NCBI RefSeq assembly: GCF_020382885.2
Contig: NC_058508.1
Span: 4,642,055 to 4,706,054, forward strand
DNA length: 64,000 bases
Direction: 5' to 3'
Source: Scatophagus argus
Taxonomy: Eukaryota; Chordata; Actinopteri; Scatophagidae
This document shows positions 37,213-64,000 of this stretch, in pieces. How positions within the stretch are numbered: the first letter of the stretch is position 1; every line of letters begins with the position of its first letter. The notes beneath the pieces were generated by a model. It was given only the letters and a program-made list of their open reading frames with translations. It ran no database searches and was not told the DNA's origin. Both the position numbers and the translations under genes were made by a program.

Positions 37213-40200
37213 TTAGTCAGTAGGAATCCAGACACTCTTCCACTGGACGGCATTTCCCCACATCTCTTCCATGAATGAGGAATGGGACTGAGTCCAGTCC
37301 TTCCCTCCGTCTTTCCCCTCCACGAACAGGCACAGGGTTTTCAAAGGGCTGGTGCAGGTGTGCTGCAGGTACTGACAGCCCTATGGCAGGAAATCAGAGA
37401 GCAAAGGTGAAGCTTGATTATTGACTATTTTGGAGTGATGAGCCAATCGACTCTCCCACAACCTCTCCTGACAAAATTTGAACACTAGTGTAGGTGTTGA
37501 TTCAGTTTATTTATATAGCGCCAATTCACAACAAAAGGTATCTCATGACACTTTCCAATTTGAGCAGGTCTAGACCAAACTCTTTAATTAAATTGTAAAA
37601 TAGAGAGAGCCCAACATTCCCCCTTGAGCAAGCACTTGGCGACAGTGGCGAGGAAAAACTGCCTTTTAGAAGGCAGAAACCTCGGAGCAGACCCCGGCTC
37701 AAGATGGGCGGCCATCTGCCTTGACCGGTTGGGTTGAGAGAGAGAGAGGGAGAGAGAGAGAGCAGGAGAGCGACAGAGAGAGCAAGGGAGAGAGGCAGAG
37801 GGGGTGGGGTGTGAGAGAAGGTGTTGGTGTGTGTTGGTGCTTAGTTGTCACCTCAGCACTGCCCCAGTACCAGATGGCCTTAATGACACTGTGATTAGCC
37901 AGCGCCACTGTCAGCTGGTCTCTGCTTCCTGTAAGGATATTTACCAAACCTGCTGGCAGGTCTGACGACTGGAGCACCTGAGGAGAGGCAGGAAGAGGAA
38001 AGGTGCTATGCAGATAAAACCAGTGTTTACACATGGACAGGTGCCCTCAGGTGTTGTCAGTGGTGGTAAGTCACATGTCCGATGCAGCTATATTGACTAT
38101 GATATACCTCAAGAGTCTGTTCATATGTTAACATTGCGTCACTTAATGTATTTTTTCCACTTTTATACAGATGACACTCAGCTGTACTTGTTGTCAAACC
38201 TCACTGTCTCAGCAAACCTACTGACCTAAAGACTGGCCTGCACTCAATAGTTGAGTTTAAAGAAAAAAAAATATTTATTTGTGTTTTCCATGGTTTATCA
38301 GGGTAAACAGCTGGTGGTAAACAGCTGATTACAGTCTCTGGTCGCCCATTAAATCATTGCAGAAGAAGACAGTGTAACAAGAGGACGTAATAAAAGGAGC
38401 ACTCATCAGAGGACAGTTACAGTCTCCTCAGCAGTCTGTTTCCATTTCACTTTGTTGCTTTCTTTATTTGTACAACAGCTCTTAATTTTCTAACTTTTGT
38501 ATTGAGAAGTGCAGATGCTTTCCTTGACCATGAAACATCCAAACATGTACCTGAATGAATGCCAAGGCTGGTAGTGGATACTTCTGACTGGGAACCATGA
38601 TGATGGCGTTGCCAGTGGCGATGGCTGCCCCAAGTAGTGTTACTATAGAGAGGAGGGGATTCTTGTCAGGGAGGACCACCCCCATGACTCCCAAGGCTTC
38701 AGGGAGGGAGAAAGCAGAGCCAGACTGTGGTACAGGCTGAGGTATAGGAACATAACAAAATAGAAATGGAGATCAAAAATGCTAACAGTCTTCCAGGCAA
38801 TCCTAATTTGTTCATTATCAAAGAGGTGTTTTATCAGCTTTGTATGACATAAAAAAAAGCCTCACCAGACTACTTCCTTGGATTTTGTCACAGTACGCCG
38901 CCCAGTCGCTGAGTCTGGTGATGCTGAGCTCCAACTCCTTTTCAGCCTCTTCCTCTGAGACACCAGTCTGACGACTGACTGATGCAGCTATGTCCCGCCT
39001 ATTTGCCTCCAGACCCTTTGCCAGAGAGTAGAGTGACTGAGCACGAGCAGATGGACTCTTCTTCATCCAACTAGGGGAGGTGAAGGTTGTTAAAAGAAAT
39101 AAAATTGTTAAGAGAAACTCTTAGTGCTGATGCATGTCATCTTTCATGATTTTATTTTTATTTGACTGGAAATGTTGGTTAAAAATAAAAGATATGAATT
39201 TCCTGCAGGAAAACCATAATGAGCACAAGAAGAACTGTGTATTCATTGAATTTAATCTGTTGATAATCATACTGTGTATGACACAAGCACTCAGTAAATT
39301 TGTGTCAAGTTTGACTTTGACTGGTGATAAACACACACAGCCTACTAGTTTATGAAATACCTTGCTGGCTGTCTGAATGAGTTTTTCTGATAATCTGAAA
39401 GCCTAAACGTCTCGGACAAGTTTAACCTCTAAAAGTTTTAAAGCTCTGCAGGCTTTTGGATTCACATTTGTATCTTATCCATGACAGTGAATTCACAGTG
39501 AACAATCCATGAGTTGGAAAAAGACTTGTTTTTTTGGGTTGTGTATGTTGAGGCCCTTGGAAAGTTAGGATTGTTCCAGGGGTGGGAGTGGTAGTGAAAT
39601 GTGTGACTTTATGCACCTGCAGCTGTGTGTCACGCCTCTCGTTGATCTACTGCAGCCTGTATTGTACCTAATTTGTATATTGCTTCGGAGAAAAGTCTCT
39701 GCCAAATGAACACCAGAGTTTTCTATTATGCGACTTGGGCATTTTCTGGAATCACAGAAAATAAATTTTGGTGAATGGCTGAACATAAGGCTGTCATATA
39801 TGCTTTCTTCCTTCCTTCTAATGTTTTCCCAGCCAATGTGCAGCTTCTAAGAAAACAAGGAACAAGCTTATCAGTCGGTTTAATGACGGCACAATACACT
39901 ACAGACACGAATACACGAGGTCAAGGTCCAAAATGTTTTCAGATAACAATCATACATTTGTACTATGGTCAGAATATTTTCTTTCTTACTAATATGAATT
40001 CCTTTGTTTTACTTAGTTTTAAGTGATCTGAGTTTGATCAAGCAGCATCCCACTGCTCTGGTTATGACCACAAGTACATATAATTTTGTTGATATACCCA
40101 TTATATATACACACCTGTATTATTAACTTTATGTTATTCATTTATTTGTACTTATTTGCTTTTTTATTATATTCAGCCAAAAAACCTTAAGTCTACCTAT

Positions 40201-43200
40201 TGTTTATTGCCTCCTTCTCTTGTCAGACATGTAAACAGTGGTCTTGGGCTTCGACTTTGAAAACATGTGCTTAACTGCTTTTTTTTTTTTTTGCTTGGCA
40301 ATAGTTTGTGTGTAATTTGTGCATGTTTATTGTGGCAAAGCTCTCACCTGGGCTGGACTTTGACAGCAGCCTCCACGGCATTACGGACGTCTTTCCGACC
40401 ACCTTCTGGACAGTAGGCTAACACACTGCCGCCCTCTGGGGTCTGCACAGCTACACTGCGGCCAGACACTGATTTACACGCCTTACCACCGACAAACTGC
40501 AGGTAGGACTTAGGAGCACTGAGGGGAGAGGAGGGAGGAAGGGAGTGATACATTTGGACCGATACTGTAACCCTTAACCCTGCATGTGTTTGAGTATATC
40601 ATGCTGTTATTCAGAATACAATGCCTTGTGATACCTCATAAACATGTCTCAAAGCACATACAGCACCAGAAACCCACCTTGCAGGGTCTGAGTCATCAGG
40701 AATAACAGCTGGGGATGCTGCTGTTCCGAACGTTGAGTAGTCCATGGAGACGGGAGAGGAGCGAGGTAGGGGAGGAGAGAACGAAGAGGGCAAGCGTAGA
40801 AACTGGTACAAACCCTGGCAGAGAGCACAGAGAGGTCTAGGTACTAAATTGTTGTTTTTTTTGCTTGTCAACACAGCAAGGCTCCCACATCCATACATTT
40901 TTCCTCATGCTTATCTGATAATTAGGTGTGTGTTTGCTTCATGTCTATTGTTTGACTCGGAAACAACGTCATCCTTCTGGTTGCAATTCCAAGTGAGAGG
41001 TATCAGGGGACAGTTTGAAAAGACCCACTGAGTGTCAACAAACCATTAGAGTGGCAGAACCACCATTGTCAGCAGTTACATGTAAATAATTCCAGTATTA
41101 CCAATAGTGCAGTAAATTACACTAATTTAAAAGAAGCTGTGCTAACAAAAGTTGCATCTGTTTGACTTGTTAACAAACCCCTCTAAATATGTAGCACCTT
41201 ACAGTTGCTAACTGAGACTATTTAAATGATGTGACTGCAATCTAGCAACAATGCTAACCATCTGGGAATAATGTGTAAATGCTCCCATGTTAAAATAACA
41301 GGAGGTTTTCGTGTTCTTCTCATTTTACTGACACTGCTGTTAGCTTAGCTGAAAATACTTCTACAAAATGTACTGAGCATAGCCTTTTCGACTAGCTACC
41401 TAGCTGAAGCTAATTTTTGGCATGAAACTATTAATAAAATGAAATTAGAGTCAGTCAAATTATCATCCATATACTGTACTGCATACTGCTTTAGCATCAT
41501 TGGATTAACTCTTGTAAAAGTAGATAGTGTTTTTGTCGGTAAGCTAACACACATAAATTAAAATTAATTAGCTAACAATACTTGTGTTTACAGATCCGAT
41601 GACTATTTTCATAGCATTATCTTCATCTTCAAGTGCATATCTCTGGTACAAATGGTTTGTTACACTGGTAATAAATATTTTACAATATTTCAGTTTTGGG
41701 GCGTTGTGTGTGTTTTTTGTTGAAGTGCTAATTGTGTGATACTGAAACCCACCTCCTGTCCTCCGTCAGTGCAGGTGCCGCTGTCTTTGTGACCAGAAAC
41801 AGGCATACAGGGGTCAGACACCGAGTGGGAATTCACCCACACCGAGCCAACCGACAGACTGGGGGGACAGGGAGAAGAGGAAATTATCAGCAGGGAGAAA
41901 CAGACACATTACAGTAGTAACATTATCAGTGGTACCTTTCCAGTAGCTGTTCCCAGTAAGCCACGTCAGTGAGCGACCAAGCACAATATCAGAGCCCGAG
42001 AAGTGGCTCACCATAACGGAATGCAGGCCATCATGATTATTACTGTTACACTGTTATTAATTTCACCTGTGGCTTCTCTCCAAGTAAAAAAGGTGATGAT
42101 CAAGGCATATGAAAGAGGACAGGTGAAACAAATGAAAAGGCAAGAACCATACAAGTAAATGGAGGAAGAAAACAAGCAGAAGGAAGGAAAGAAGAGGAAG
42201 ATGAAACAAAGATGTTTGAGTGTGTGAATGTGTGTACCTCTTAGCTGTCTCCAGAGCCAGGGTGAGGTCTTCAGTCCAGATGGAGGCTGCCTGGCCATGA
42301 GGACTGTGATTTCCTGTGTCAACACAGTGTTACTGTGATTCTAGCTGAAATTCAATATTAAAAACACAAAGTCCTCTGAAAACTCTCTCAGTTTATCCCC
42401 ATCACCGAGATAAGGAACTAATGATGATAACATGCTACCAACCACATCTTTAACAGGTCTCCTACAAAGCTTTTAAAAGCTGAACATGTACTTTTGTAAG
42501 AGAACTTTTCATATCCATCAACCATGTGACTTGACCATCCAAAATGAATTTCTTAAACTAGATTCAATCGTGCATCGATGCCCACAGAACCTTCCTTACC
42601 CAGCGTCACTGCTTCCGTGTTGGTCCTGAAGGTCATGACAGGCAGCAGGGGTCCTGGAGAGGCGCTGACCACAAATGGAGAGGAGGGGGCTGCACTGCAG
42701 AGCACCGTGGGAGGGTACTGGGCACCTGAAGAGGGGGCTGTGCAGGACTGAATCAACTGGGGACCAGAAGGAAACACTTGAGTAGATAAGAAACCCAAAC
42801 ATGTAAATTACAACTCATTTTTATTTGTCAGCTCTTCTTTTTCCCACTTTTTGGTCAATACACACATTTAATCATCTATTCATTTTCTATTTTCATCCAT
42901 TTTAAATTTCCAGTTTTATCAGCTCTCTACCTACATACTGCCAACTTCAGTTGCACCAGTGTATAAATTTGTGGTTAAGAGTAAAGCAGCTTCAGCAACC
43001 AAGCTAAAGCTAACAAAGTTACCTAGTTAATGCTACAGCTACACTGGCATTTTTGTTAAATTCATTTGACATTATGAAAAAGATTCTAAATCTCTTTCAC
43101 ACACACACACACACACCTACAAAATAGTAAGGATAACTTAAATGCAACATCCTTCAACTGTGGTCCCTATGAAGACAAGATAAATGCATTTAAAAGATGA

Positions 43201-46200
43201 CAATATTATGACTATAGAAGCATGGCATTGATGAACTTCTGAGCAGTTTACACTGTGAGGAAAATCAGCTTCAGGTACACACACTGCAAGTTGTAGTCCT
43301 TGATGAAGATGAGTTGAAGATAATGTTCTAAAGATAGTTATGATCCCATCCATCTGTTGTCTAAATTTTAGATATAAAATGCATTTTAATGTTTCAAAGA
43401 AAAGTCAGGTAAGCTTCAATCACTTAAGTCATACGGTTAATTTACTCTGCTGCCAGTCACATGTCTTAAACGTTGCTGCAGCTAAGCACTGCTTTTCTTT
43501 GTGCTTCTGACTAACCGTGGCCCCCTGCTGCTGAGATTCCTGTACTGCAGCCTCAACCAGGGCCCTGTCTTCATCACTGCGCAGGGCCACACACTTCATG
43601 CCTGCCATACGGAGCTTGAGACGGGCCACGACTCTGTCCAACACACTCTCCTGCACGCACAACACCCAGTGGACCTGAGGAGGGGAGACAAATGTTACAG
43701 AGACGTGGTGGTCCGACACGATGCCGTGAGGCTTTGATAGGAGATACTTCTTTGTGTAACTTGCCTCTTTTCTCTTTTTGAAGGCAGTCTCTATCACTCC
43801 ATCCACTGCGCTGTCGATGTCGGCTGACTCAAAGACAATGAAGGGACACGTAGCTCCGACGCAGGCAGAGACAGAAACGGGAACGCCCATCCCTGCGGTG
43901 GCTTTACACAGCATCACCCCGTCCTGAAAGAAAAGAGAAACATTGCTGTAATAATTTAGGACATTTTGGTAACATTAAAACACCTTTAAAAGTTGCAGAA
44001 CAAATGTGTAGGTAGGTTCTAAACTTTCTGTTTAGGGATGTAACACTAATTTTGTCCCAAACAGACCTGCTTGTTGCCGCTGTAGGTGACGTAGCTGACG
44101 CTGGAGCTCTGAGCCACTTTGGCACCCAGTGACATGTCACTTCCTGTTAAAACATTAAGAGCCCCAGCAGGAAGTCCTGCTCCCATAAAAAGCTGTGCCA
44201 TCAGGAGCGCTGGAGGGGCGCTGCTCCGACCAGGGACAACGATGACAGAGTTGCCTTGAAGAAGACAAGACTCAGTTATAACCAAGAACAACTCTTAAAT
44301 CAATGTGACAGAAATGTAATCAGCAACTATTTTGATAATTAATAACTTATTTTCAAGTAAAAATGCCAAATTTAATGGTTTCAGCTTCTCGAATGCAATA
44401 ATAATGCCAGAAAAATGTCTGCTTTTTCTTGTCTTCCAATTTGTGTTGGTTGGACAAAACAAAGTATTTGCTGAAACCACCTTGGACTCTGGGAACTACT
44501 GGGCACTATTTCCTGGTTATTTATAGAAAAAAATATATATAAATAATAATAAATAATTGATCAAATGAGAATTAAAGTAATTATTAGTTAGACTTTTTCA
44601 GTGTGTATCTAATTAATACAGTGTGTATCTTACCCATGGCCAGTGCTGGTAAGACTTTAAGCATAAGGGAATAGAGAGAGCAGTCATCAGAGACAACTAC
44701 TGCCACCACACCTGAAAAACAGGAAGCACAAACAAAATGTTAAAAAACAAACAAACAAACCTAAGAATGAATGAAGATTAAAACACTCTACCCCTTGATA
44801 ACCTCACCCAGTGGTGTCCGGTTGCTGATGAGAGTGTCTCTGAGTTGAGCCCAGCTGCTGTAGTACTGCAGCAGTCTGACGAGGGTGGAGGGCGAGCACG
44901 AGACCCCACACAGCTCACACAGCTCCGACACACACTGTCCGTGCTGCCCGAGGACGCTCACCAACCTGTTAGAGGAGGACAAGCGGCGCGGACAGTCATC
45001 TCCATGTCTGGACAGTGGCAGAAACAGTGCTGAGGGTCCCAAGGTACGTAAGGGTGGGTGTGTCGTACCTGAGCAGCACTTTGGCCCTCTTGTAGCAGGT
45101 CAGGCCACTCCAAGCCTCGTAGCCATTTACAGCAGAGGAGACACACTGGGAAACGTCGTCCTCCACAGCACACACTGTGCTGCACACATTAGCACCTGCA
45201 CACCAGGAGAGCGGAAAAGACGCACACATGGTCTGTGTCATCTCTTTTCATTCAAAGAAATACGACCAGGATCATGCAAGTCGCCTCAAAGTGGCCTTGT
45301 ATTTTATCAGATGTTTAGGTTTTCACATTATGAGACAAGTTGGAGGGGAGGCACAGAGGGAGAGTTTGAGCCAAAAATTGCACTCATTTTCCAGTTGTTG
45401 AGGGGCACCATGTCAGGCATTGAAAAGGCCAGGTTTACATTGTTCAGCCTCAGGATCATCACAAACAGACAGACTGACCCAACTATTAATTCCATGGATA
45501 CTTTGCAAAAAGATGGACCATGAAATATAAACTCAGCACTATGTGGGTTTAACAGCCAAACTTCATCAATCATCTGTCATTTAAAGGCATAATATGTAGG
45601 AGCTTAAACAGTAAAGTGCCAAGAAAATAAGGACATGAATGCAGAGGGCTCTAAATGAGCTAAATCAGCTCTGTCAGCTGTCTGTGCGTGCCACTCTCAC
45701 CTTTAGAATCAGCCAGGGAGCAACTCTGTCTGTCTGCTGGACGGACAAACTTGCCATCGATGAACAGACCCAGAGAACGGGAATGGTAATCGAGCCAGGC
45801 CTGATGGAGAAGAAAACAGTGGTCAATATGGAGAAAGCATTAAACCATCTCTTAAGGTGAAGTGTGGCTGTGGAGGATTTCTGTGATAATTATGTCGACC
45901 AGTCTTGGGTGACAAGCATACGGCCCTGAAGACAGCTTTAAGTAGTCCCAAAATGCAGTGGGGAAATACCACAAACTGATTTGCATGTAGCGAGGTGTAC
46001 CTATTTGAAATTCACTCTGATGTCTGACCTGCAGTCAAGATAAGACAGCGTGATCTCAAGTCCACAGGTGGAAAGCAACAGCTGTCTTTCAAAAAGTAGC
46101 TTTTTCTGCATTAGACAACAGAGTGATGTCTTTACAACGACAGATAAAACACAAAAAAATGATCATCATGCTTTCTGATTCACTTCCACTTCATAACAGG

Positions 46201-47137
46201 CAGGAACAACAACAATAAAACTGCCTCTAAATGAAGCAGATCCGGCACCGTACACGAGAAAGATCCAAACCTATCGTCAAATTTTATTGGTCAGGGGGAC
46301 ACCACCTCTGCAGGACACTGGTGGAGTGTGTCAACTATTTACAGACAGGAGAGCAAAGTACAGAGCTGACATTCTCTGTGCATCACCAAGTCCATCTTCA
46401 ACCAGCAACACAGAATAAACTAAAGCTGCTCTGAAATCACACTGTAACACCGAACACCTACATTTTCCTTTGATGGCCTTAATTCAATCTGTTGCTACAG
46501 CAGAAACACGGACTGCAGGGATGAGGTCAACTAGATAGATAGATACTTTATTGATCCCGAGGGAAATTCAAGCATCCAGTAACCCATTACAGCAGTAACT
46601 ACTGATCAATGTCAAAGCTGTTTCATCAAAATGAACACCATGAAAGCACTGTGCCGGATATCTGAACATTTTCCGGGTCCGTGAAGCGACATCACACCAG
46701 CATCAATCTTTTCACAATTCTGTGGCAAACTAAATCTCACACTTATCGATAACTCAAGTCTCAATGCTCCGATTTGACTCTACGGGAGGGAAGCTTCTGA
46801 CCCAAGTCTCAAAATCAGAGGCTGAAACTTCCCTGGAGTATAAATATATGTCCAGCATCTGGCCATTGAGATTTCATAACCAACTACTGTACTGTCACAA
46901 GGCACATGTTTGCCTTGCTAACAGTTAATGAACTTCACGTGTCAACAGTCTCACAGGGATACGCTAACTCTAGCGAGCAGTAAAACAAGCTAATATTAGC
47001 CGAATATAACGTGAGCTTTATGTTAACCATAGCATCGATAACTATACCTGTGCAGTGGCATGGGTGGAAGTTGCTGCTGGTCCGTACTCCATGTTTTGAA
47101 AAATATCGTACACTGTCTTAATTGTGCTTCCAGCCAT
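37213..47137 (-). CDS. aldh16a1: aldehyde dehydrogenase family 16 member A1 (pseudoenzyme-like)
   Basis: Seventeen minus-strand exons join to 2379 nt (792 aa): 47048-47137, 45701-45800, 45069-45195, 44808-44965, 44634-44711, 44067-44254, 43765-43923, 43516-43674, 42600-42756, 42238-42313, 41753-41858, 40678-40814, 40348-40518, 38866-39070, 38551-38724, 37852-37977, 37213-37380. Human ALDH16A1 has about 802 residues. The family has one full ALDH domain plus a second, truncated one. The N-terminus (IFQNMEYGPA...AWLDYHSRSLGLFIDGKF) fits. In the first domain the PWNFP position reads SDDCS (166-170), the ELGGKSP position reads ACVGATCP (267-274), and the FNQGQxC block is missing (KKRKEVHWVLCVQES instead), so catalytic Asn, Glu and Cys are all absent. 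The second domain begins about residue 515 (SYLQFVGGK). Intron 7 starts with GC. Many introns carry repeats. Known mammalian members are also non-catalytic and are thought to act through protein binding. Confidence 0.95.
37500..37735 (+). repeat. interspersed repeat, family D copy 2 (aldh16a1 intron 16)
   Basis: CAGTTTATTTATATAGCGCCAATTCACAAC, GAGCAGGTCTAGACCAAACTC, GCAAGCACTTGGCGACAGTGGCGAGG and GGCAGCCATCTGCC-like text form a near-complete copy of a highly abundant teleost repeat. A GA-rich run (37736-37795) follows. Confidence 0.85.
38085..38265 (+). mobile_element. LINE reverse-transcriptase fragment (aldh16a1 intron 15)
   Basis: The frame reads IPQESVHML...FHFYTDDTQLYLL, matching the GxPQGSVLGP and YADDTQLYL boxes of L2/Rex-type LINE polymerases, and stops soon after. 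It lies on the strand opposite the host gene. Confidence 0.7.
46528..46600 (+). repeat. interspersed repeat (ACTTTATTGATCCCGAGGGAAATTCA)
   Basis: GATAGATAGATACTTTATTGATCCC followed by GAGGGAAATTCAAGCATCCAGTA is a widespread fish repeat. It lies in aldh16a1 intron 1. Confidence 0.8.
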
Positions 47138-47967
47138 AATAGTTACAAGTGCCAAAGGAAACAAATCTCCCTTGCGCAGTGTACTCGTTCCTGTGAGGCG
47201 TTCAGAGTAAAAATCTTTAAATACTTTGGAGCTTCTAAGATGGGACCTGCAAGAGACAAAAGAGAAAAGGCAAGCAGGAAGGTCGCCTAAAATCCAACTC
47301 CACGTCAAACGCAACGTGCGAGCCTCCCTCCCACTAAAAAAACCTCAAGACTAACGCTGTGGACATCAGTTTACAGAACCACCTTTAAACTACGATATGC
47401 GAGAGGTTTAACCTCCGCTTACTTCCGGTGTTGATTTCGCGTTCGAAGGCTCGCGATGTCCACTGTTTTTGTAAACCACGGACCGAAAATTTTGATTTAT
47501 ATCAAACTGTAATTTCGTTTTAATATTTTAGCTGGTCGCCCTGCTCCGTGATACGCAACACCTGATGAGTTTTAATATGCGTAGCTAGCTATTACAGTGA
47601 TATTTTGGTACCTAACGTATAGCAACTATTCAATAACTTTCCTGAATTTTCGAAAGTTGAAATAATTCACTGCCCTTATAATGCTCCACTCGAGCTCGGT
47701 GAATATGAGACAAAATATCCTTATCAAAGGGCCACTGCTGTGGCTACTACGGCTATATGTTCCACACGGAGGCATTGGACGGACGGACCCTAAAAACCAG
47801 CGAGTTTGCGCCGTACTAACGAGGAAGTGTAGCGAAATTGGTGCGCTTTTTTCAGCTGAGTTGGCTGATATCAAATGCTGTTTCTTATTATTTATAGAAG
47901 CTAAGATAAGTTGTTCCCAAAGTACGGCGTAATAATCTTCCAGACTCGACACATTGCACCTTTGAAA
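47138..47967. promoter_or_regulatory. shared bidirectional promoter of aldh16a1 (-) and kat7 (+)
   Basis: Only 830 bases separate the two divergent start codons. There is no TATA box at a useful place. An ETS/GABP-type site, ACTTCCGGT, sits at 47421-47429, and CpG-containing text (TTCGCGTTCGAAGGCTCGCGA) follows it. On the minus strand an acceptor (TTGCAG|GTCCCA, exon edge at 47246) suggests that aldh16a1 has a short non-coding first exon starting around 47400. The kat7 start site should lie between about 47.45 and 47.95 kb. Confidence 0.6.
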
Positions 47968-63592
<15,625 letters not shown>

Positions 63593-64000
63593 AGGAGCTT
63601 CCTCTCACACTCCAGACTCAAAACACACGCATACATGGACAGATCCTCCTACACACACTGGCATGCTCACAGACATTGAGCCTAAACCCTTGCAGACACT
63701 CGTGTACAAAACGCTTTCAGCAGCTACAGTATAGTCTTTCAGTTCCAAGGTCAGCCATTACTCTGGGTTCAGCACTCAATGTCATGGCTTGGGAAATTGA
63801 CTTCAGTCCAACAAAAACACCATTAGCTCATTGATATTACGACTGTCCAGAGGATTTTTTTTGGACATTAAAACAAAATTAGGCATATTTGCCTATTACA
63901 GAAAGAAATTAGATGAAATGTAATCAGTGTATCATTGTAGTCTGTCGATGTGCAGTCTGTGAGATCTGATTCTACAAAATTTGTAGTAGTAGCTGTAGTC
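63593..64000 (+). other. kat7 3' untranslated region (partial)
   Basis: Non-coding sequence after the TAG stop. The only signal-like hexamer is ATTAAA at 63867-63872. The true end may lie beyond the window. Confidence 0.6.

Noticed and set aside
41933-42010. Possible extra aldh16a1 exon
   Set aside because: A splice-like AC edge exists, but exon 10 (ending AAG AG) joins exon 11 (T CTG TCG) in phase and in agreement with the family.
44885-45523. A 212-codon plus-strand open frame
   Set aside because: It is antisense to two well-supported aldh16a1 exons and an intron, with no similarity to a known protein.
47138-47314. N-terminal extension of aldh16a1 (in-frame ATG upstream)
   Set aside because: The frame is open, but an acceptor AG interrupts it at about 47246, and the MAGST start aligns with the known N-terminus of the family.

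Overview
This 64-kb window is vertebrate genomic DNA from a ray-finned fish, most likely a spiny-rayed (percomorph) teleost. The evidence is compact multi-exon genes with canonical GT/AG introns, dense dinucleotide microsatellites, several interspersed repeat families typical of teleosts, and protein sequences that match fish or human orthologues. There are no bacterial, viral or CRISPR features. Most long open reading frames are shadows; the genes were assembled by joining exons on reading phase and splice sites.

Layout: (1) 377-2380 (+), the last five exons of pih1d1, an R2TP co-chaperone adaptor, cut by the window edge. (2) 2.4-9.7 kb, intergenic DNA with repeats and microsatellites. (3) 9694-16026 (+), complete slow skeletal troponin T, tnnt1 (14 coding exons, 271 aa). 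(4) 17657-22987 (-), complete synaptotagmin of the SYT1/2/5 class, best called syt5 (8 coding exons, 408 aa), convergent with tnnt1. (5) 23-30.3 kb, probable 5' leader intron of syt5 and intergenic repeats. (6) 30719-32254 (-), complete middle-type ferritin (4 exons, 176 aa) with a clear iron-responsive element in its 5' leader and a TATA box. (7) 32.5-37.2 kb, intergenic. (8) 37213-47137 (-), complete aldh16a1 (17 exons, 792 aa), which appears catalytically dead in its N-terminal ALDH domain. (9) 47968-63592 (+), complete kat7 (HBO1/MYST2 histone acetyltransferase, 15 coding exons, 634 aa), head-to-head with aldh16a1 with 830 bp between the start codons.

The genes are not a functional operon. 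pih1d1, aldh16a1, a ferritin gene, tnnt1 and syt5 all have human counterparts on 19q13.3-q13.4, so this is a conserved block. kat7 (human 17q21) is the outsider and shares a probable bidirectional promoter with aldh16a1. I found no wholly new biological system. The most notable points are the loss of all three ALDH catalytic residues, a GC-AG intron in aldh16a1, microsatellites that form splice-site parts in kat7 and syt5, a NAGNAG acceptor in kat7, the ferritin IRE, and several multi-copy repeat families, one of which is palindromic.
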